The notes under the pieces were generated by a model, which was not told where the DNA came from, made no database searches, and saw only the letters and a list, made by a program, of their open reading frames with translations. 64,000 bases of DNA from positions 4,811,953-4,875,952 of the forward strand of contig OY829657.1 in assembly GCA_963691815.1 (NCBI GenBank), given 5' to 3'. Source of the stretch: Echiichthys vipera (taxonomy: Eukaryota > Chordata > Actinopteri > Perciformes > Trachinidae). Made by a program: the position numbers and the translations under genes. Position 1 is the stretch's first letter; every line of letters begins with the position of its first letter. This document shows, piece by piece, positions 11,141 to 23,557 of this stretch.

Positions 11141-11186
11141 GACCCGCGACCCGACCCCGGATAAGTGGTTGAAGATGAGATGAGAT
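11141..11186 (+). mobile_element. SINE family 1, 3' end fragment
   Basis: Same CGACCCGACCCCGG, GGTTGAAGATGAGATGAGAT tail as at 4392-4439. Confidence 0.6.
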
Positions 11187-12375
<1,189 letters not shown>

Positions 12376-12754
12376 GAACAGGGGAATACTGCTGCCCCAT
12401 AACACTGGGTTTCTGTATGGAACATAAAAAAAGACACCGACCACTCATTTTGTCAAACTAAATCCTACAGAGCGGTGGTTGTTTTTTTTAATAAATCATC
12501 TTCGGCCACGCATAAATACTATGTGGCATGCCGAGGTCCTGACTCGCTCACAGAATCAGACAGTTACAGCTGAATATATTTACCAGCCCCAGTGTCGTTT
12601 TTTGTTTGTGAAATCAAGTCTCCATTTAGATCCTGTTAAACAAGCTGTGAACAAAACACAGACACATCAACACCTTTTGTGTTGATGTGGCAAACATATT
12701 ACCTGTTACTTATTTACACATCCAGCAGCTACGGAGCAACATAAGCATTAATTT

Positions 12755-12857
12755 GGAGTTGGTGTAAGTCAGTTTTGTTTTACACCAACTCCTGAGGAAA
12801 ATATCCGGCTCCTTATTAGTTAAATGCTCCGCTATGTTCACCAGCTAGTCTCCGACT
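12755..12857. repeat. Dispersed repeat with perfect 13-bp hairpin
   Basis: GGAGTTGGTGTAA (12755-12767) pairs perfectly with TTACACCAACTCC (12780-12792) across a 12-base loop. After it comes TAAATGCTCCGCTATGTTC and ACCAGCTAGTCTC, which recur with one change at 19757-19795. The pair of copies shows it is a dispersed repeat, probably a DNA-transposon piece and not a microRNA gene. Confidence 0.55.
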
Positions 12858-14496
12858 GTGTCTGTCTGCTGTTCCCTGCTCAGCGGGTAGAATACAAAGG
12901 GTGTTCACACTGAAACAGCTTTGGCTGAAAACAACGCAACGAGAGAAGTGACAGCCAACCCAAAACAGCGGTGGGGCTGCAGATTACGGTGATAGTATCC
13001 CTTAGGTTCCTCAAGTGGCTTATGACAAAGTCGAGGCGTGAGTCAGAACCACTTGAACTTTCGTACTTACTCAAAAAGCCTCAGATGGGTAAGTCAGGTG
13101 TGCAGTCTGCTCCCAGCTTGAGTTGAGATCTTCATCAATTTAACAAATGAACGTGCAAAAATGGTAGATTTAAGAGCATGAAATGGCAGAGTTATCTACC
13201 TCATGTGACACAAGGGCAGACCTCTGCGTCTAATTCTTCATATAAATTATTTTCTCTGTATTCGTAAGGATGTTGCCTTGCGCCAAAGTGGCAAATTACA
13301 CTGCCTCCACTGGCACAGCTTTCCATTATGCTCAAAATTACTTTCTGCCATTTCACTCATCTTGAAGATAATATACATTTTCTGCGGGGAACTTTAAGTA
13401 CCCCATACAATCAGATAACAGACATGTCAATGAAACACATTTCACCTGTGCACCCCTGTGTAAGATAGTGCTCCAATGTGATTCATTTGTATGTAAATAC
13501 GCTGCTGTGCTCCTGTCCAGTTTTTGTCATGATGATCCATTCAATTTGGTGAATCACAACACAAATTTAGATCATTTTCGCTCTCATTACATCGCTGAGC
13601 TTATTTGATAGCAAAAGCATTAATAACTTTATTTCATTACATGCCCAAATAGATTTATGAATTGAATATGGGAGGCATTCAAGGAAGGAGAGGAAAACCT
13701 ATTGAGATCATTTCATTAAGTGAAGTGAAGCAGTAAAATCAAATGAATGATCCGAGGGACCTTCATCTCAAAGACACTACAAAAAACTTTCTCTTTGAAG
13801 AAACGTAGAGTTACATAAGCTCAGTCGTCTCCTCTGTAGACGCTGAACTGCCAAAATTCCTCTTTTCTTTTATTCTTCTCACCCAAATATGCTTTTCAAA
13901 ACGATTTAACCGTGTCAAAACAGAGAGCTATTTAGTCCACATGCTATATTGTCTCTTTGCAACAACACTGTTGACCTTGGAGTAGAGAGGGATTTCAGTT
14001 AACATCTCCTCTGTAGTGTTTTCACAGCCGAGGGGGGGAGAAAAGAGTCCAGCCTTGATTTGCTTCCATTATTATACATATCACATCTCTGCAGTGCATT
14101 GTCTGTTGCCAGGCTTGGCAGGATGTTTCACAGAGTGGAAAGTCATCTCTCCCTGTAGTGCTGTACACTGAAAATCCCCCGCACAACTAAATAGACTGGC
14201 CTTTGCTATTATGCTGGCTCCCATATTACCTTCATCGAGCCCTTTTCTCAGCAGCACGGACCCCCTGCTTCCATGCAACTGAGGGGGAAATGACAACTGA
14301 GAGAAACATTTGATCATTTTCAGAGGCTAGCAGACATCCCTTTGGCAGGAAACAGTATCAATAGAGACAGTGTCATTACTCAGCAGCTGGGTGTCACCTT
14401 TAAAGCTGGGCATTGCCGTGTAAACTGTCCGAGGTCATCTGCTGAGCTGTTACAGTTTGCAATTAATTCCAGAGCTGCATAGAATCAGCTATCCCA
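12858..14496. other. Unique non-coding sequence
   Basis: No repeat or gene is recognised. The stretch 13540-13700 is rich in TAAT/ATTA-type homeodomain cores and free of obvious repeats, so it could be regulatory, but this cannot be shown here. Confidence 0.4.
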
Positions 14497-14695
14497 TTAA
14501 AGAAACAGTTCAGCATTTTGAGAAGTATATGTATTGGCTTTCTTGCTGAGAGTTAAATAAGATAACTGATATCAATGGTTAGCCTAGCGCCAAAGCTCGA
14601 AACAGCAAGCCTGGCTCCGTCAAAGGGTAAATATACCCACTACACAGAACTTCAAAAGCTCACTAATTGACATGTTATATTTCATTTGCTTTCCC
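14497..14695 (+). mobile_element. TTAA-flanked transposon, left end
   Basis: TTAA is followed by AGAAACAGTTCAGCATTTTG, then CTTTCTTGCTGAGAGTTA, CCTGGCTCCGTCAAAGG and AAGCTCACTAATTGACATG. This order matches a very common teleost TTAA-type DNA transposon as I remember it. No right inverted repeat is visible, so the copy is truncated or decayed. Confidence 0.55.
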
Positions 14696-15082
14696 TCAGG
14701 CATCAACGGGTAGGGCTGAGGGGGAGGGCTAGAAAGGCCTCCAAACAGAGATTTTCCAGATCCACACTTCAAACGGAGGGGTATGAGATATTATTCATTA
14801 TAATATAGAATCATAAGGAAACTAATGACACACATGCGTTAGTTAGCATGTTGGGCAGCCGGACATCCTTCAAAACTTTATCGCAGTTTATTCTACATAC
14901 CGTAAACCGGTACCCCCAGGTGTTGAAGACGTCTTCACTTTATTGCAGACAAGTGCAAAAGGATGTCGATAACCTTCCACAAGCGATAGCAGCTGAGGAC
15001 GGCATGTTGAATCTCCAGGAAAAACACGTTGTTTCTGCTCACGTAAAGCCGTATGTAATGACGTATCGCGTTTGAAGGGGTG
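14696..15082. other. Unassigned sequence, possible element body
   Basis: A 75-codon plus frame (14848-15075) and a minus frame overlap here without recognised motifs. The stretch may belong to the element whose fold-back end follows. Confidence 0.35.
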
Positions 15083-15184
15083 TCCCATTTCGTAGAGGTA
15101 GATTTTCAACCCTTACCCCTTGTAATGCTGTTTTAAGGCGCAAGGGGTAGGGGAAGGGGAAGGGGCACAAATAGGAAATGGGAT
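15083..15184. mobile_element. Fold-back (palindromic) MITE-like end
   Basis: The left arm starts TCCCATTTCGTAG and holds CCCTTACCCCTTG. The right arm, reverse-complemented, starts TCCCATTTCCTA and holds CCCCTACCCCTTG. The arms can pair over most of the ~100 bp. Confidence 0.5.
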
Positions 15185-16343
15185 TTGGCCTAAGGCTCCT
15201 CTGTCTATCACATTCTCTACCTGAATCTCTCGCTCCGGGTTCTTGTTTTCTAATTTCTCGATCTCTTGCCGTCTTTGGGAGCAAGGACTGAAGCTAGAAT
15301 ATACTTTCCTGCAGGGAAATACCTGAGCTGTCTGCAGGGTTTGGCTGCCCGTCTCACATGACATATAAAACGTGGTTATTAGGCATGCAGAAATAAAACT
15401 CTTAGCCCCTTTTCTGCACAGTTCAAAACAAGCTTTGAAAGTCAAATCAAAAAGGAGATAAAAGATGGTGCCCATAGGTTTTGTTCAATCTATCCATTCC
15501 ATTCGCGTCTAGTTCTGCAGCGCTTGCAGAGGTTTGACATTTCTGAAGAATAATAGTATGTTATTATCTGTGAGATTTCCTTACCAGTCTGCTGTGTCTG
15601 CATACAGATTTTTATTATTGGAGGAGTGATTTGAGAATGTTTTTGTGATGTTTACAGATGAAACTCATGGAGCATGGAGGTGCCACATCATGTAGGCAGG
15701 GCGCAGTAGGGTTTTTACCTGCTATACAGACTCACATAGATGAAAAGTTGCAAAAAAAATAAATATATGTGGCATGCTGCCTGTTTCTACCCCAGCCTTT
15801 AAGTTTGCTTTTTTTTAGCTTCACGTTGAACAATTATCCAACGACCATTAAACACATCGTTAAAACACCTGCAAAAAAAACGTTGAAACCTAGCTTAACC
15901 TAGAGATTGAACGTGTCTGTGGTTGGATTACTTAGTGATTAGTATTATCAATCGTTATCAGGCTAACATTAGCTACCTATGGAGTTGTAAGAGAAAAGAT
16001 CCTATCTCGCTCACTTTAGCTAACAGCCCTCACAGCCCCCTTTACCGATCCGACTAACTCTCAGAATGAGGAACAGAGTTTAGTGTTGTCGTCTGGCTGT
16101 CAGAAATATTTGATGAGCATTCCGAGGTCTGGTTTTTCTTTCACGTGTGAAATGCTGGAATCAGACCATGAACGCTCTTGGCACAAGCATCGCGATGATG
16201 ATCTGATCCGATCCATAGACCATCAAGTAGCATTGCGAGAAGCATGGCGGACAGGGTAGTCATTCAGTCATGACTATACAATAATATCTTATATTATTCA
16301 TATATTATATATATATAATATATATTAACAGTATATCACTGAT
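15185..16343. other. Unassigned sequence
   Basis: No gene is recognised. It ends in an AT-only stretch at 16281-16337 just before a LINE remnant. The 120-codon minus frame at 15113-15475 has no known motif. Confidence 0.45.
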
Positions 16344-16559
16344 GTGCTCCCACTACATAGGCCTTCTAGATCACTAAGATCATCTGAGGCCAATCTGTTA
16401 GTGGTTCGCAGAGTAAAGTCAAATCAAGGGAAAGCATCTTTCAGTCATTATGCAACAAACAGCTGGAATAAACTTCCTGAAGATATGAGACTTTCACCCA
16501 CTCTGACCACTTTTAAAACTAGACTGAACACTTTTATGTTCACCTTAGCTTTCTGCTAA
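16344..16559 (+). pseudogene. LINE reverse transcriptase, C-terminal remnant
   Basis: A 71-residue frame ends a non-LTR ORF2 protein: SLRSSEANLLVVRRVKS, then GKASFSHYATNSWNKLPEDM and TTFKTRLNTFMFTLAF. The pattern R-S-x-x-x-x-L, then S-x-x-x-W-N-x-L-P, then F-K-x-R-L is the conserved tail of L2-like fish LINEs. No upstream reverse-transcriptase core is present, so it is 5' truncated. A matching 3' untranslated region follows at once. Confidence 0.8.
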
Positions 16560-16731
16560 ACCTTTGCACTTTTAACGTCCGCACTGTTTTTATTATTGTC
16601 TGTGTTTTTATTCGCTTTGTCTTTCTGTAATGCATTTTAATTCATGACATGTGCTGTGAAGCACTTTGAGTCTGCCTTGTGGATCAAAAGTGCTATACAA
16701 ATGAAGTTGCCTTGCCTTGCCTATATTTAAT
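16560..16731 (+). mobile_element. LINE 3' untranslated region and tail
   Basis: After the stop come GCTGTGAAGCACTTTGAGTC, GTGCTATACAAATGAAG and a TTGCC repeat tail, a classical L2-type 3' end. The AGCACTTTGAG ... TGCTATA layout is shared with the SINE tail at 35155-35215. Confidence 0.75.
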
Positions 16732-16760
16732 AGTTATACTGAAAACATTAAATGAACACG

Positions 16761-16840
16761 GGCAAGTCATTCCAGTCATCATGTCTCAAGTGAAGTCAAG
16801 TCACGAGTCTTAAACTTTCAAGTCGAGTCTCAAGTCATAT
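16761..16840. repeat. Degenerate AAGTC-rich repeat
   Basis: Runs of CAAGTC, GAAGTCAAGTCAC and CAAGTCGAGTCTCAAGTC. A similar stretch lies at 29596-29680. Confidence 0.55.
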
Positions 16841-17027
16841 ATTTTCTGTTAATCCAAACATCCCAATGACGGTATACAACATTTATATTGTGGTGTGTCA
16901 TCACATAATCATCATGTGGCAATGATTCTGGAATATCATCGGGCATATTCCACAACATTGCAGTGATGATTCATGATAAAATGAGCTTTTTAAGTCAATT
17001 TTGACTTTAATCTCAGATTTTATAATA

Positions 17028-17288
17028 GAATAGAATGACTTTAATGATCCCAGACTGGGAAATTATTTTGTATCAGCAGTAGTGGGTCAGCAAAATAAAA
17101 ACTTTGTACATAACATAAATAGAATCCAATATAAACATAGTGTGTATATATACAGTGCACAGTGTGCTATAAACAATAAACAATAATAATATATACAACA
17201 AAATATGCAAAATATACTATAACAATAATAATCTATACAACAAAACAGTAGAGAGAGCAGAGTTCTCTGTCCGGCAGAGGTGAGAGAG

Positions 17289-17337
<49 letters not shown>

Positions 17338-17347
17338 ATTATTATTA
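17028..17347 (-). mobile_element. LINE 3' untranslated region
   Basis: On the minus strand this ends TTTCCCAGTCTGGGATCATT and AAAGTCATTCTATTC, a retroposon tail of the GGGATYAATAAAG type. It follows the ORF remnant at 17348-17748. A (TA)n expansion lies within it at 17290-17335. Confidence 0.7.
17290..17335. repeat. (TA)n microsatellite
   Basis: About 22 TA units inside the LINE 3' region. Confidence 0.9.
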
Positions 17348-17748
17348 TTATATACAGTGATGGAAAGATTTCCTGTATCTGTTGCTACAACAGCGAAGCT
17401 GAAGCAGCCTTCTGGAGAAGCTGCGCCGCTGTCTGACCAGTGTGAGGTGGAGAGGGTGGAGAGGGTGGAGAGGATGATCCATGATGGAGAACAGTTTTTT
17501 CAGTGTCCTCCTCTCCACCACAGCCTCCAGAGCGTCCTGTTTGCAGCCAATCACTGAGCCAGCCTTCCTGATCACTTTGTTGAGCCTGTCGGTGTCGCTG
17601 GCTCCGATGCTGCTTCCCCAACAAACCACAGCAAAGAAAAGTACACTGGCCACCACAGACTGATAAAAGATCTCCAACATCTTGCTGCACACAATGAAGG
17701 ATCTCAGCTTCCTCAGGAAATAAAGTCTGCTCTTTGAAGTAGTTTAAA
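17348..17748 (-). pseudogene. LINE ORF2, C-terminal ~130 residues
   Basis: An open frame runs from just after a stop near 17748 to the natural stop at 17348. It reads SRLYFLRKLRSFIVCSKM, LEIFYQSVVASVLFFAVVCW, DTDRLNKVIRKAGSVIGC, VVERRTLKKLFSIMDHP and RRSFSRRLLQLRC. This is the thumb and C-terminal region of a non-LTR reverse transcriptase very common in teleosts. A duplicated HPLHPLHPLH motif reflects a small tandem expansion (17443-17470). The catalytic domain is missing. It is the best-preserved LINE coding remnant in the window. Confidence 0.85.
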
Positions 17749-19714
17749 AAACACTTTTCATACTTTACAACATTGTAAACAAATATTCCAACTTAATGTT
17801 GTGGCAGCTGCACCGTTAACATCTAGATGTCTTATTTGCCATGCTGTACCCATTTCCCTGGGACTCAGGCTGACGTATTTTGAATCTTCAGAAAGTTTGG
17901 GATCATCACAAGAATTTCAAAGGGAAGTTTGTAAAATGCTCCGCTCAATGTTTAAAACATGCACATTAATTAAATCCCAATGACCTCCACACTGATCAAC
18001 AGGATGGATGTCATCTTTTATATTTTTGTCTCCAGTGCATAATTTCAAATGTATAAAAAAGAAAAATCACACTCGTGGTTATTTTTAGGATACAGGCAAA
18101 CATTTAATTATCTAACTCAAGGTATTAATTAGCAGTTCAGTAAAACTCTGAGCATGTGTCACATTATTCCATTTTTAACAGTTAATTACAACATTTGAGA
18201 CACAATAGGATTAAGACTCCTGTGCTATGGGAGCAAGCCCCATATACGCAGTGTGATAAAACAGATGTTAAATATAATCCACCTAAGCACTAATCCTTTC
18301 AGAAAGGACAAATTAATTAGCTTTAAAGGTCTCTTGACTTTGATGTGTTCAGAGTTTAATGCTGATGCAGGAAATGGAAGTGCATCATGTGAATGCCATC
18401 ACCTTATGCAGCCATTTTCAGATCTCGACATGAGATCAATACCTCTGTGTTTGCTTTGATGTAGTCCGTGTGGCATTTTTAGCATCCAGTCATCATTAAT
18501 TCATCGAAATCATATCTTCCGAGTGCTCAGCTGGGTTGGAACGCATTCGCAGAGCTGCTGCCTGAGAAAAGCTAACGTTAGCATTGATGGATCATGAAGT
18601 CTGGGGCCTAAGAAGTGAAGTTGAATAGATTTCCTTGAGGATTAAATAATGTTGTGTGATGCTGTGTGTAGGAACATGGAGCAGTGAAACAAGAGTGGTC
18701 AGTTAATGCACTGAGAACACAGTTGGCTACTAATTAAGGGAATTTAGATGTACACCTTAAGATAACCTTTGAGGCTGAATTACAGGCTGTCATTTTAATT
18801 ACTTGGTATCCACCGATCCTGAACTAATTAAGCAGCTATTTCTGCCTCCTCTTTTATTTAAACTACAACAATTAGACTCTGATAAAGAGCACAGGGATTG
18901 GAAGAAGCTCAGTAGGACCAAGTCATGTCCACGTAAGTTGCTGCTAGCTAAATATATACAACATGTGAAAAAAATGACATTTCTACCCATTGTTAATGTT
19001 TCATTGTGTGATCACTTTTCACAGACATTTACACAGACATCATGATACAAGCTTTTAATACTGTATCAAAGCCCTGTCTATATATATCCACTCCCAGTCA
19101 TTCTGTTTCTTCCCTGCAGACCGTTATCCCTCTAAGGTAAGTTGATGCTAGTCTGATATATATCAGCCCAGTCGTCAGAATTGTACATTTCTGCGAACCA
19201 CAGATAAGTTGATATGAAACGTATCACCCTTCAGTGTCTGTATGAGATATACCCTGCTTTCAACCTACTCCAATGTAAAACCATTCACGTCATTATTAGA
19301 CGCTCGGAGCAACTGCGCGGGAAGTCAAGTGACATGTACAACAAAACAAGAAGAAAACCACGGTTCGTGTCCCGTTGGTGTCAGTACAAGTTGCTGAACT
19401 AAGACTTATTTTAACCCAAGCCACGATTCCTAACCTTAAGCAAGTGGTTTTGTTTGAATTCATGATGTTAACCATGTGTTTAAAACTCCCACTGTGGAGC
19501 ATCACTACCTAGTGTATCAAAAAGTGACCCCAAGGGGAATGAAAACAGGATGTAGAGGTTCAGAAACATTGAGATTCAAAGCATCTTTGGTTTGCAGAAA
19601 GGTACAATATCATTATATCCTGGTGACTGGGTTGTATACTACATATGCACAATGTAAAGTAAAATAAAAATACTCGAAAAAAGCCCAATCCAAGTCCAAT
19701 ATTCACTCTTTTAG
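17749..19714. other. Unique non-coding sequence
   Basis: No repeat or gene is recognised. The 18290-18430 part (AAATTAATTAGCTTTAAAGG and neighbours) has the look of conserved non-coding DNA but this is unproven. At 19101-19142 there is a splice-site-like arrangement (pyrimidine tract, CAG, 17 bases, GTAAGT) discussed in the findings. Confidence 0.4.
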
Positions 19715-19795
19715 CTCTGTGTTCAACTTCTAACTCCTGAGGAACACATGTCTCTAGCTGCTAAATGCTCCACTATGTTCACCAGCTAGTCTCAA
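19715..19795. repeat. Dispersed repeat, second copy
   Basis: AACTCCTGAGGAA, then TAAATGCTCCACTATGTTC and ACCAGCTAGTCTC match the repeat at 12785-12857. The hairpin arm is lost here. Confidence 0.55.
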
Positions 19796-19909
19796 ACCAC
19801 GTCATACGGGAAATGATTGCTTTCAACATGTGAAAAGACTTACAGCATTGAACATTACCTCACTATTTACAGTTTTTACTGGCTATGTGAGCCCTAATGC
19901 ACAGCACAG

Positions 19910-19931
19910 CCCCCCCCCCCCCCCCCCCCCC
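19910..19931. repeat. Poly(C) run
   Basis: 22 consecutive C residues, which are unusual in vertebrate DNA and can form i-motif or G-quadruplex structures. Confidence 0.95.
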
Positions 19932-20268
19932 TCCCTCAAGCCTGGACTAAATTCACTTCAAACTCTAACATTGACTATTTTTTCTTTTTGTTGTGCTTTC
20001 AATCTCTGCGCTGTAACAGGCCTACATATGGTGACCTTGACCCATCCTTGCATTGTATTGCCTTACCTTTTTGCACCTTTATTTATACAGATCTCCTTTT
20101 TTCTATTCATCTATCAGTTTAGGCCTAAAATCATGGCTCGATGACAAACTGGAAGCAGAGCGCGGTTAAACACCGACCACACTGGAGGAGAAACATTTCT
20201 CCATTGACTTTGTATGATGTGAGCGTGCCAACCTGTTAATTCTGTCTGCTAGCAAAAATAGCATAAAA

Positions 20269-20352
20269 CTGCCCAAAAGCAGCTGTGTGGTGAGATGTAC
20301 TACCAACAGGGTAAAGAACAAAGAACTCTGTTTTTATAGGCTGACAAGTTGA
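20269..20352 (+). pseudogene. THAP zinc-finger N-terminal fragment
   Basis: The frame reads LPKSSCVVRCTTNRVKNKEL followed by CFYRLTS and a stop. The C-x-x-x-C spacing at the start, the N-R-x-K-x-N run and the F-Y-R-L segment are those of a THAP domain N-terminus. The initiator is CTG where such proteins usually have ATG, the C-terminal Cys and His zinc ligands are absent, and the frame stops after 27 codons. THAP domains occur in P-element and Kolobok-type transposases as well as host proteins. Given the repeat-rich setting I infer a transposon remnant. Confidence 0.6.
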
Positions 20353-20399
20353 AAAAACTGACACTAATTGCTGTCATTTTGAAAGTGGAATGTTTTCAT

Positions 20400-20690
20400 A
20401 TGTTTGCTTAATACAGGACTCAACAATTCAACAACAATTATGTTTCATAATGCTTTCCAATGGGTGACACGTTGGGACTGCAGGAGCGCTTCTGTGGGAG
20501 GCCCTTTTATTATACCCCATCATGTTACTAACCTGTTGCAACTTTTCATTCTTTGTCTTTTGTTGCCACTGTCCCAACATTTTTGAAACCTGTTGCTGGC
20601 ATGTCATTTTCAATAAACTATGACATTTTGACTTAAAAAGGGGGGTTTCAATGTTTTGCAAATTATCACATTCTGTGTCTATTTACATTT
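20400..20690. mobile_element. Common teleost DNA-element fragment
   Basis: TTCAATAAACTATGACATTT, then ACTTAAAAAGGGGGGTTTC, TTTTGCAAATTATCAC and TTCTGTGTCTATTTACATTT match the interior and near-end of a very common fish DNA element as I remember it. The terminal repeat is missing, so the superfamily is not assigned. Confidence 0.4.
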
Positions 20691-22335
20691 TTCCCAGCGT
20701 ACATGATAAACTGTTTGGTTCACTATGTTTACTGCATATCCAGGACTGTGTCTTTTCTTTTATATGACATTTACTAACATGAGCACAGTAAAGCACAGTT
20801 GATATATTTCACAGTCATGCATCGCATACACATCAAATATGATCAAAACAGCTGGTTTCTGCCGCAGTAAATCACCCCAGGTTCAATAATCACTGCTCTA
20901 CCTGATTGATGGATAAACTAACTGGTTTATCAACTGCAATACAGGGGATTACTATTCTTGATGCTCTGTGCACTGTTTCCTTCCTGCAGACAGTCGTATT
21001 TCTCAAAGGAGGCTACTATAAGTCCAAACACTGTATACGATCCTAATGCAGTCAATAGTGGATACTACTCTGAGGCCTAAATCCCCTCTCTAAGCCAAGC
21101 TAGTGTTAATACAACAAGATTTGTGAGCCCCTTGCCACAAGCAACAGGCAGAGGCGAGGGAGAGCCAGCCATCCAGATCAAATGACTCAACTCTCCTGAG
21201 TGCCATGTGCTGTCAACATGAAGGACGCCGTCCTTATTTGTTTTGATTAGTGGGTATAAATCTATGGGAAACAAAGCGAGGAGGATTCCCTGGTTTACAC
21301 TTGTGTGCAGAATGGCCTGACCACAGTATTGTATGACATGCTTTATGTTGTTTTTCCCTGCACTAATAGATCTTTGACCTCTTCATTGTGGAGTGCACAT
21401 GTGGGTCTTAGTGTAAAAACAAGTCATTGACGGTTCTTTTCTTTTCATCTTGGGGATCCCTGAACGATCTTTGAGCTAAATATACCGTACATCTGAAATA
21501 ACCTTCCACTGCTGTCGCTGTTAGCTCCTACCAAATCCATTACCAGACAAATCATCTATGGAAATGAGAACACACTATTTCCTCTTTCCCCTCCTCCCCA
21601 ACAGTGAGAGCCGGCATCCCACCAGGGGCCCTCTCCCCTTGAACGCTTAATCCAAGGTCTGAAAGGCAAGACAAATGTGGCCTCTATGCAAGTAGGCCTT
21701 TATGTGCATCATTAAATCATGTGAAAGTACAATTGCCCAATTCAGTCTCCTCACCTGCATTCGGCTCCAAGGCCACGGAGGTTTGGCAACACGCTGTCTT
21801 GTGCTAATAAGTATGTGTGATGTTGCTCTGTGCACCGGTGGGAAATGGATGTCCTGTACATAGCTAATGAAGTGTTTCATATTGTAGTCTAACCACTTAC
21901 AAAATATCAATCATGTCGCAATACAACAACTGTGACAACCGCAGTGCATCGACACTGCCATCTTAATTTGAGAGCCCTGAGATGAGCTCCCTGTAGCATC
22001 AAAACAGTGTCAGATCATTCATGAGCTTTGTGCTATTTAAAGGACTCCAATGATCAATTTTTAACAACTTGTTTTTTCCCTGTGACACATTTATTTTTCC
22101 TTGAGATTTAGGTCAAGTGTTTTCCTCCGTTAAAGCAGCTGTAGTCTCAGTCTTTCTGAACCCCCGGGGCACTGCTTTAAACACTGCATATTTCCAAGTC
22201 ATGCAAGCACAGGGCTGGGTGATATACAGCACGGCGCCTACTTTCTAAATAGTTTTAGTCCTCAGTTAGCATCCGAATAGAATGCAAATTCAACCGAATG
22301 TATAGGAAATCCGCAAAATAATGCCACTACTGGTA
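20691..22335. other. Unique non-coding sequence
   Basis: No gene or repeat recognised. A pyrimidine tract with CAG at 20975-20989 resembles the one at 19101-19119 (see findings). Confidence 0.4.
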
Positions 22336-22655
22336 TCAAATCAAATCAACCTTTATTTATTTATACAGCGCTTTTCATACAGAAAAGTATCGCAAGTCAG
22401 AAAAAGTGAAACATCAAATAAAATCAGGAGAAGAAAGTGAAAAGAACCCAACCCTCCCACCCCCACAGTCATGCACAGAGACACACACACATATGTATAC
22501 GTTCATACACACATTCACACATTCACACACAGCCACGCTGACACGCAGACACACACACTCACACCTACACAAACACTAGCTGTCACTACAGAGACATGGC
22601 CGGGCAGCAAGACCTGAGGTCCAGAGGAGGCTAGAGGAAGCTACCTTTGGGGTAA
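22336..22655 (-). mobile_element. LINE 3' end with CA-rich interior
   Basis: On the minus strand the end reads GAAAAGCGCTGTATAAATAA, ATAAAGGTTGATTTGATTTG, a typical L2-type LINE tail. The rest is CA-rich (22480-22570) and has no open frame. Confidence 0.6.
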
Positions 22656-22686
22656 AGTAAATATTAATTAATTAAATATTATTAGT

Positions 22687-23020
22687 TGGTTCAGTGAGAG
22701 GGCTACACGGTGGTGTAGTGGTTAGCACTGTCGCCTCACAGCGAGAAGGTCACAGGTTTGCATCCCTTACCTCCGGGTTCTCCGGTTTCCTCCCACAGTC
22801 CAAAGACATGCATGTGTTAGGTAAATTGATGAGTCTAAAATTGCCCGTAGGTATGAATGGTTGTCTGTCTCTGTATGTCTCTATGTGCCCTGTGAAAGAC
22901 TGGCGTCCTGTCCAGGGTGTATCCCGCCTCACGCCAGATGTCAGCTGGGATCGGCTCCAGCAACCCCGACCCCGGGATAAGCGGTTGAAGATGAATGAAT
23001 GAATGAATGGTTCAGTGAGA
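22687..23020 (+). mobile_element. SINE family 1, full-length, with 13-bp target duplication
   Basis: The body is 22700-23007. The tRNA-like head has GTAGTGGTTAGCACTG (A box) and CACAGGTTTGCATCCC (degenerate B box). It is followed by CAGTCCAAAGACATGCATG, AAAATTGCCCGTAGGT, GACTGGCGTCCTGTCCAGGG and CAGCTGGGATCGGCTCCAGC, and it ends in a (GAAT)n tail. TGGTTCAGTGAGA flanks both sides exactly (22687-22699 and 23008-23020). That duplication is direct evidence of retroposition and sets the ends. Partial copies lie at 4392, 11141, 28930 and 60970. Confidence 0.9.
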
Positions 23021-23130
23021 AAAAACACTTGGTGGCGCTAATTCTCAAGTCAGTTACCATTAAACAACGGCAACAGAAGAGGGTGAAACAAACGCTAAAA
23101 TGTGATGGAAGTATTTATGCTTGTTTCATG

Positions 23131-23557
23131 TATGAATGAATGAATGAATGAATTTTATTTGTGGTTATACATCAGATGTTAAATAAAATGACATAATATT
23201 TTGACAATTTCAACCAAAAAAAGGATTGGGCTGAAGCAACTTGCTTTTATTAGCCCACCCTAACATCACAGTTCTGACTGTTATTTACTATATTTACTTA
23301 TGATTAAACATATATTTGGTTAAAAGTAATTTTAGTTATACTTAAATATAAATGAAATCATTTACTTACTTCATATACATTTAAACATGTTATACATATA
23401 GACATACACACACATACTCAATCAAAATCTGCAAAATCAAAATACATATTCGCTCAAATAAGCTTTACTGTTTTCTCATTTCCATGTTTATAATAATCAA
23501 AATGAATAACATTTCCCTTATTTATTTATTTATCTTTCTCTTTTCCAATGATAACAT
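23131..23557 (-). mobile_element. LINE 3' untranslated region with (ATTC)n tail
   Basis: This follows the ORF remnant at 23558-23854 on the minus strand and ends in CAAATAAAATTCATTCATTC. It is AT-rich with no open frame. Confidence 0.7.

Noticed and set aside
22710..22770. tRNA gene from A/B-box-like motifs
   Set aside because: No acceptor-stem pairing, and the motifs head longer repeated bodies; they are SINE heads, as at 34912, 54041, 60970 and 62852.
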